In this document: positions 59,201-64,000 of the stretch, one piece after another | How the letters are laid out: every line of letters begins with the position of its first letter | How positions within the stretch are numbered: position 1 is the stretch's first letter | DNA from: Nilaparvata lugens | Taxonomy: Eukaryota; Arthropoda; Insecta; Hemiptera; Delphacidae | Length of the DNA: 64,000 nt | Direction of reading: 5' to 3' | Assembly (NCBI RefSeq): GCF_014356525.2 | Contig: NC_052518.1 | Span: 6,367,162-6,431,161 of the forward strand | Program-made: the position numbers and the translations under genes | The notes under the pieces: model-generated | Told to the model about the DNA's origin: nothing | Database searches by the model: none | The model's input: only the letters and a program-made list of their open reading frames with translations

Positions 59201-61371
59201 TCAAATCTTGAAGTTGATGTCCGCTAAGACGGCATGTAAAAACATGTGGTTGAAGGTGTCAGGAAATCGTATTAAGTGACTCATCAAGCCAAAGAGGTCA
59301 TATCCGGTAGTCAAATCCTGTGTTTTACGTCCGAAGGACGGCATGATGAAGCATCATGGGGCAAGGATTAAATCCTTAAAGATAATATCGCACTGTTTCA
59401 GGTAGTACAGTTCCAGAGCGTATAGCCCGGACTCCAGGCTTGACAAAGTCAAGTTCTTTGTGTTCAGTAGTCTATGGCACCAATGCTGGCATACCTTCTT
59501 TATCTTAGCACCGAATCTCGTCGAACGCAGGTCCGTGGCTGGAGCGGGTATGTTGATTTGCCCCAAGAGGTAGCGCCTATATACTGCTTTGCTCACCCTC
59601 TTCTTGTAGCTACGCAACCAATCGACAAACTGGGGATGAATGTATTTTGATTCGAGTTGATCCTCGATAATCTGCTGCTTTACGAACGGGAGCGCTTGAA
59701 CAGCCACACCGTCGATGTTCCATAGCGTGTCAGGGTCGGGAACTGGTTCACATTCATGAAATACTTGTAGCTGTGCTCGTACATCGACTTCTTCCCAATC
59801 AAGCTGCACTTCCTTAGTCAACAGCTGTGGTATATAGCCCCACGTTTGGAGGAGGTTCTGTTCAAAAGCCGTTCTGATACTTCCTTTAAGCTCTATTTCG
59901 TAGCGGGCAAGTCTACTGCTCCATTTTCCGAGGCGAATGTTAGTCTTGTTGGGTTCAGCTATCCAAGATGGGCGCCAATACCTGCCGTCCCATTCGGTCC
60001 GTAGTCGATTTCCCAGCTGGCACTGGTGGGGGACGCCGGCACCACTGTACGCCGCTGGGAGGAGCATGAAGCCTAACGCCTTGTCTTTCTCTACACCAGC
60101 CTGCCTCGCATCTTCAATCATTAAAGAGCCCACCTTGTCTGCATCGGCTCCTCTCTGAATTAAAAGACTCCAAACAGAAATGCGACCGTATAGTCTCATA
60201 GGCTTGATTAACTCGGGTACTTTTATGGGATTCCAATAGAGGATCGAAAGCATGCCTCTTGCTCAGTAGCCAGTGATGGTATTTGGCTCGTAAGACTTAT
60301 GCAGGAACTCGGCACATACGCGAGATATATATGTTTTTTCCGGATGGACGTCGTATCCTATATAAGCATACCAGTCGATAATCCTCACAGCGTCGCTATA
60401 GTTTGTGGTCGTGAATAGAATGTCGTCTCCCTGTGCAATAAGGTTGTCGTATTGCACCCTGCTTCCTTTTTCCTCTTGCGCAAGATCGACTATGACCAGG
60501 AAACTACACAGATTTAACATTGTGTCCAGGAGAGCGGTCCACCGCCAGCCACTTGGCACTCCGTTCTCCCAGGTGGTTTCACGTGCTCCTACTTTTACAA
60601 GGGGAGGATGGTTAAAAATACTGTCGAATAGTACCTCGAAGTAGTGCTTGAACTCCGCGTCTGATGTATGAGCATGAATTCCGTCCTTTAAAGCGCAGAA
60701 GATGGCCTTGATGGTACCATTGCTCTGCATATTATCGAAGGAACCCTGATCTAGAGGCACTTTATATACTGATGTAGACTCCATGAGATTGACCATGTGA
60801 ATGTCATATTCTTCTTTTTGCTGCGCAGTCATAAACAATGAGGAGATAGGACAGCTCTTGAATCCTCTTTCAACCCACTGGGATAGGAAATTCATCATTC
60901 TGTTGGAGTGATCGCCACACTTCACAACTGGCCGCGATTTACCCTGTTCAATTTTTTCCATGATGATCATGGTTTCACGCCTCACTTTGTTCATGTTGAG
61001 CAGGATGTCTTCATCATCGTAATAAACCCCCGCCACGGCCTTCATGCCCTTGCTTCTCTTTGTCTTATGGGCGATTTCCACGGTGGTTTTTCCCCCGGTT
61101 CCTGCTTTCCCCTGCAACCATTGGCCGGTGCTTATCCACTCGCTTGCTGTCAATGTTTGCTCAGGCGCATGCCACCAGGTATTGATGATGTACCTCATTT
61201 TGTCATATATAAGGTCGCAGTAGTATTCCTCACCTATTTGCTGTCCTATAGGCTGCTTGTTGTGTAACCAGTCTAGCGTGTCTTCCCACATATTGTCCAA
61301 GCCGACATAAGGGTGGTAGCCTAACATGCTTTCCCAGTAGCAGAACAACCGCCAATGCGGCATCAGATAGG
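59201..61371 (-). pseudogene. Endogenous toti-like viral RdRp, array copy 6 (5'-truncated)
   Basis: The upper segment begins at residue 99 of the full segment (60263-61363, PHWRLFCYWES onward) because the array ends at 61371. The lower segment 59354-60253 is complete. It carries several private changes in its upper part (for example LLNMNKV, GQQIGEEYYCD), consistent with an edge unit escaping homogenisation. Confidence 0.87.
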
Positions 61372-62275
61372 TTCTCTATCTGCTCTCCTGAAACAAATAA
61401 ACAGTAATAGTTGTTATTTAAAAACATCCATAGCTAATTTAAATATAGGCCTAATATTACTGTATCATGAAAAACATAGCAGTGTAGGCTATAAGTTACA
61501 AGTTTTATGCTATACAAGAAAAATCTGATGAAACTTGAAATTTATAACAGGTCATCAAAAAATGATGTGAAATAGCAAGTTTTAATTGCAGAGCGTAGCC
61601 TATAGCTTTCTTGCATGTTAATGTTTACATTTGCCAGTTGTTCTGAATATTGACTTCAAGTGCTACTTATGTAAGCGCTACATACATGCATTTGTGAACC
61701 CAGCACAATTGTATACTGAATACAATTTCATCAAATAACCTACTCTTCCCATCATATTCATCAAGTTCTATTAACTAAATTCAATTACTTTTTTCAGTAT
61801 TTGACAGTAGGCTATTGTTGAGTAGTTTATGGTAATCTTTTACAGATCAAAATGTTAGGCAACAGATTAGGATAATTTAATGTAGAAAAAGTCAAGAGTG
61901 ATAATTAATAAATGTGAATTTTAACTCCACATTCAATATACTTGAATAAAAACTTTCTCATTAAATTTGTCAAGTAATTAGTTTAGGCTACCGTGAAAAG
62001 AATCACAATGGTTCAGTTCAAAGCCACTAATCGGTGAGTGAACGATGAGATCGGTGAGTGAACGTGGCTCTGAACGATGTACTGTTTTGTCATTGAACGA
62101 TGCACAGACTCACATGCAGCGCTAGATTATTTGGAATTGAAATCGGCCATTAAGGGGACAGCCTGGAAGATTATTACATACTAGAGATCTTGAAGATTTT
62201 TGTGATCTATACTATTACAAAAAATATATATTATATAATATCTTGCGCTAAAATACCTCAATGGAACCTTGATTG
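61371..62275. repeat. Tail repeat with THAP exon remnant, joined to the viral array
   Basis: From ggttctctatctgctc onward it is a near copy of 17505-18430: the end of the THAP exon, its acceptor, then the tail repeat. The junction to viral sequence lies in a shared GGTTC (5-bp microhomology). At about 62275 (atggaacctt then gattggaacg) it stops matching; no Tigger sequence follows. Confidence 0.85.
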
Positions 62276-62427
62276 GAACGTTGACTGCCAAGCAATATTT
62301 CATGACATTTCTGTTGACGCCACATAATTTTTTTTATCAATTTTTCAATTTATTCTTTTATATTCTGCTTCTTTTGAATTCAAATTAAGTTAAAAAAATT
62401 AAATTTACCAATTTCAGCAAAAAAAAG

Positions 62428-62506
62428 TGTGGTACAATTTTGGTACACATGGCCTAGTTGATAGATTGACACACTCTGAAGCCATGTGTACCAAAATTGT
62501 ACCACA
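62428..62506. repeat. Perfect 26-bp inverted repeat (hairpin)
   Basis: TGTGGTACAATTTTGGTACA plus CATGGC (62428-62453) is the exact reverse complement of 62481-62506, around a 27-nt loop. It contains an internal GGTACA direct repeat. It lies about 490 bp beyond the piggyBac stop; not a recognised piggyBac end. Could be a MITE remnant or a structured transcript end. Confidence 0.8.
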
Positions 62507-62991
62507 GTACTTATAGTAAAATAAAATTGGAATGTAACCTATTAGTTAGACAGAATGTATTCAAATAACATTAGTGATTGATTTAACTAAAATTAGTGAG
62601 GAATATCGAAAAATAAGATTTGACTTAGCACATATTTGTTTATTATAAAACAAGATACTAACTAGTCTTGTAATAAACATCACTGTGATCAAGTCAAGTC
62701 TTATGATTCATTATGCATATCTACCACAAAAACCACAAAAATAAAGTTGGAAAGAAGATTGAAACTAGTAAAAAAATTTATTGTGAAATTTCATCATGCT
62801 ATGAAAATATTTAGAAAAGTAAATAGTAATAATAATAATAGTAAGTACTGAGTGAATAAAATAATTATATGAAAACATCTATGTACATTTAAATTTGAAA
62901 ATATATAGAAAAGTAAATAGTAATAGGCTAATAATAATAACAGTAAGTAGTGAATGAATGAAATATATGAAAACATCTATGTAGGCTACAT
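62507..62991. other. AT-rich sequence with TAA microsatellites
   Basis: Contains short (TAA)n runs near 62826 and 62930 and an imperfect direct repeat of about 110 bp (62805-62890 and 62897-62985). No gene seen. Confidence 0.45.
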
Positions 62992-64000
62992 TCAAATTTT
63001 TTTTGATTTGTGAATTTGGAAAAAGCAGTCTTTGCACATAGTTTCATTGCACATGTTGCATTTCAATGAAATTCTTTTTGTTTTATTCACAGCAGCATTT
63101 CTTCCATAATCACTCATCATTTTCTTGTAACAGCTTTTGCAGCGTCCTCTTGTTGTTGCTATTAATTGTGGGGTGAAATACTTGTAGGTTGAGATGGGCC
63201 AGCTATTGCTGGTAAATGGGTTTCTGCTTCTCTTCTGTATTGCAGCCACTCATCAAGCCAGCTGTCGACAATCGCCTCCTTGAAATCTGTCAACTTCATG
63301 TGAGTGTTTGTCACTGTCTTTTGGATTGATAAAGCATTGACTACACATGTGTTGATAAGCAGGTCAAATGCAATTTTCTTGTACCATTTCACACTTTTTC
63401 TTAAACAACCAGAATGGTAAGCACTCATTTGGTCAGATAAGTCGATAAATGACTTTCCCTTGTTGTAATCAATCACCATCTGTGGCTTGGTAGTCTCCTT
63501 GCCATTTTTCACAGTTGTAACCAGGTCATCCACATGCTTTGTGCTGAGCATCAGAACATCTCTTCTATCTTTCCACTTCAATACAACGATGTTCTTCTCG
63601 TTTTTTTGAGCTACAACTCCTCCTCTCCTCAATCTCTTTTCAATCACATTTTTTGGGTTAAACTTCCGGTTTTTTCTCAATGTTCCCACAACATGTGTCT
63701 TATTTTGTAAAAGTGTATCAGCGAGTTTGACACTGGTGTACCAGTTATCAATATAAATTGTTCTTCCAAAGTTCAGATATGGTTCACTTAATTCTAACAC
63801 CACTTTCGATGAGACTTCTATACCAGCAGTTGCTTCTTTGCCAGCATATACTTTATAAGCTATTGTGTAAAAATCTTTCACACACAATTTAAAAATTTTT
63901 ATCCCATATGCGTGAGCTTTTGACTTATTGTACTGACGAAATATGATACGCCCTCTGAAAGGGACCATGCTTTCATCAATACACATCGAATTTTCAGGGG
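62992..64000 (-). pseudogene. PiggyBac transposase (PGBD-like), C-terminal part, frameshifted
   Basis: DDE_Tnp_1_7 transposase, continuing beyond the right edge. The frame 63162-63986 shows the catalytic Asp motifs: CIDESMVPFRGR (Asp4 of the visible part), TIYIDNWYTS (Asp80) and SFIDLSDQM (Asp182/Asp185). The C-terminal Cys-rich domain (RCKSCYKK, LKCNMCNETMCKDCF) is in another frame (62992-63249), so one indel lies around 63165-63200. It is a different, less degraded element than the piggyBac fragments of blocks A and B. Confidence 0.85.

Larger units (their letters stand above)
45128..61371. repeat. Tandem array, 2,948-bp unit, of an endogenous toti-like virus polymerase
   Basis: About 5.5 head-to-tail units. 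Matching landmarks (the codon after the first shared stop) lie at 45513, 48461, 51409, 54357, 57305 and 60253: exactly 2,948 bp each time, so no length change between units. About 2.45 kb of each unit is viral-like on the minus strand and about 0.5 kb is a GC-rich spacer. The array is visibly richer in G+C than its AT-rich flanks. The left edge (45127/45128) and right edge (about 61371) both fall inside the viral sequence. Confidence 0.95.

Noticed and set aside
45128..61371. Functional virus or intact viral genome
   Set aside because: No capsid gene, every copy has stops or truncation, and host-type spacer is part of the unit.

Overview
This looks like an insect nuclear genome window, plausibly hemipteran; the species is not resolved from the sequence. 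It is AT-rich with GT-AG introns, DNA transposons of several superfamilies, short inverted-repeat and foldback elements, a tRNA-type SINE box, one 100-N scaffold gap, and a captured RNA-virus polymerase. No ordinary complete host gene is visible. Only two candidate spliced exons (about 42.55-43.83 kb) and a SNAPC3-like exon fragment (6.3-6.5 kb) look host-derived.

Layout. (1) 1-13.5 kb, block A, minus-strand coding: a decayed Tigger/pogo transposon, piggyBac N-terminal fragments, a repeat-borne ORF of unknown function, several coding-like pieces, a large uncharacterised DDE-like transposase gene and a 1-kb foldback element. (2) 13.5-17.5 kb: a copy of a roughly 0.9-kb 'tail' repeat, a MITE fragment, and a decayed THAP + DDE_Tnp_4 transposase with a SINE in an intron. 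(3) 17.5-26.3 kb: a tandem array whose unit (2.0-2.2 kb) is the tail repeat fused to the 3' part of Tigger. (4) 26.3-37.1 kb, block B: a direct segmental duplicate of block A with different lesions and the N gap. (5) 37-45 kb: mostly non-coding, with a foldback element, a hAT element in a (TA)n tract with a perfect 8-bp target duplication, two candidate host exons and a TA-flanked MITE. (6) 45.13-61.37 kb: about 5.5 tandem copies of a 2,948-bp unit, each carrying an endogenous toti-like RNA-dependent RNA polymerase on the minus strand plus a GC-rich doubled spacer repeat. (7) 61.37-62.28 kb: another tail copy joined directly to the viral array. (8) 62.4-64 kb: a perfect 26-bp hairpin and a piggyBac transposase running off the window edge.

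The standout is the viral array. A polymerase fragment from a non-retroviral RNA virus has been amplified into a macrosatellite-like array with landmarks spaced exactly 2,948 bp apart. Shared in-frame stops imply it was already broken when amplified, and substitutions suggest a two-unit higher-order pattern. The array's spacer sequence also occurs once beside the block B foldback, and its right edge is joined at a 5-bp microhomology to the tail repeat, so the three repeat systems in the window are physically linked. None of the genes forms a functional pathway together; what connects them is repeat-driven duplication.
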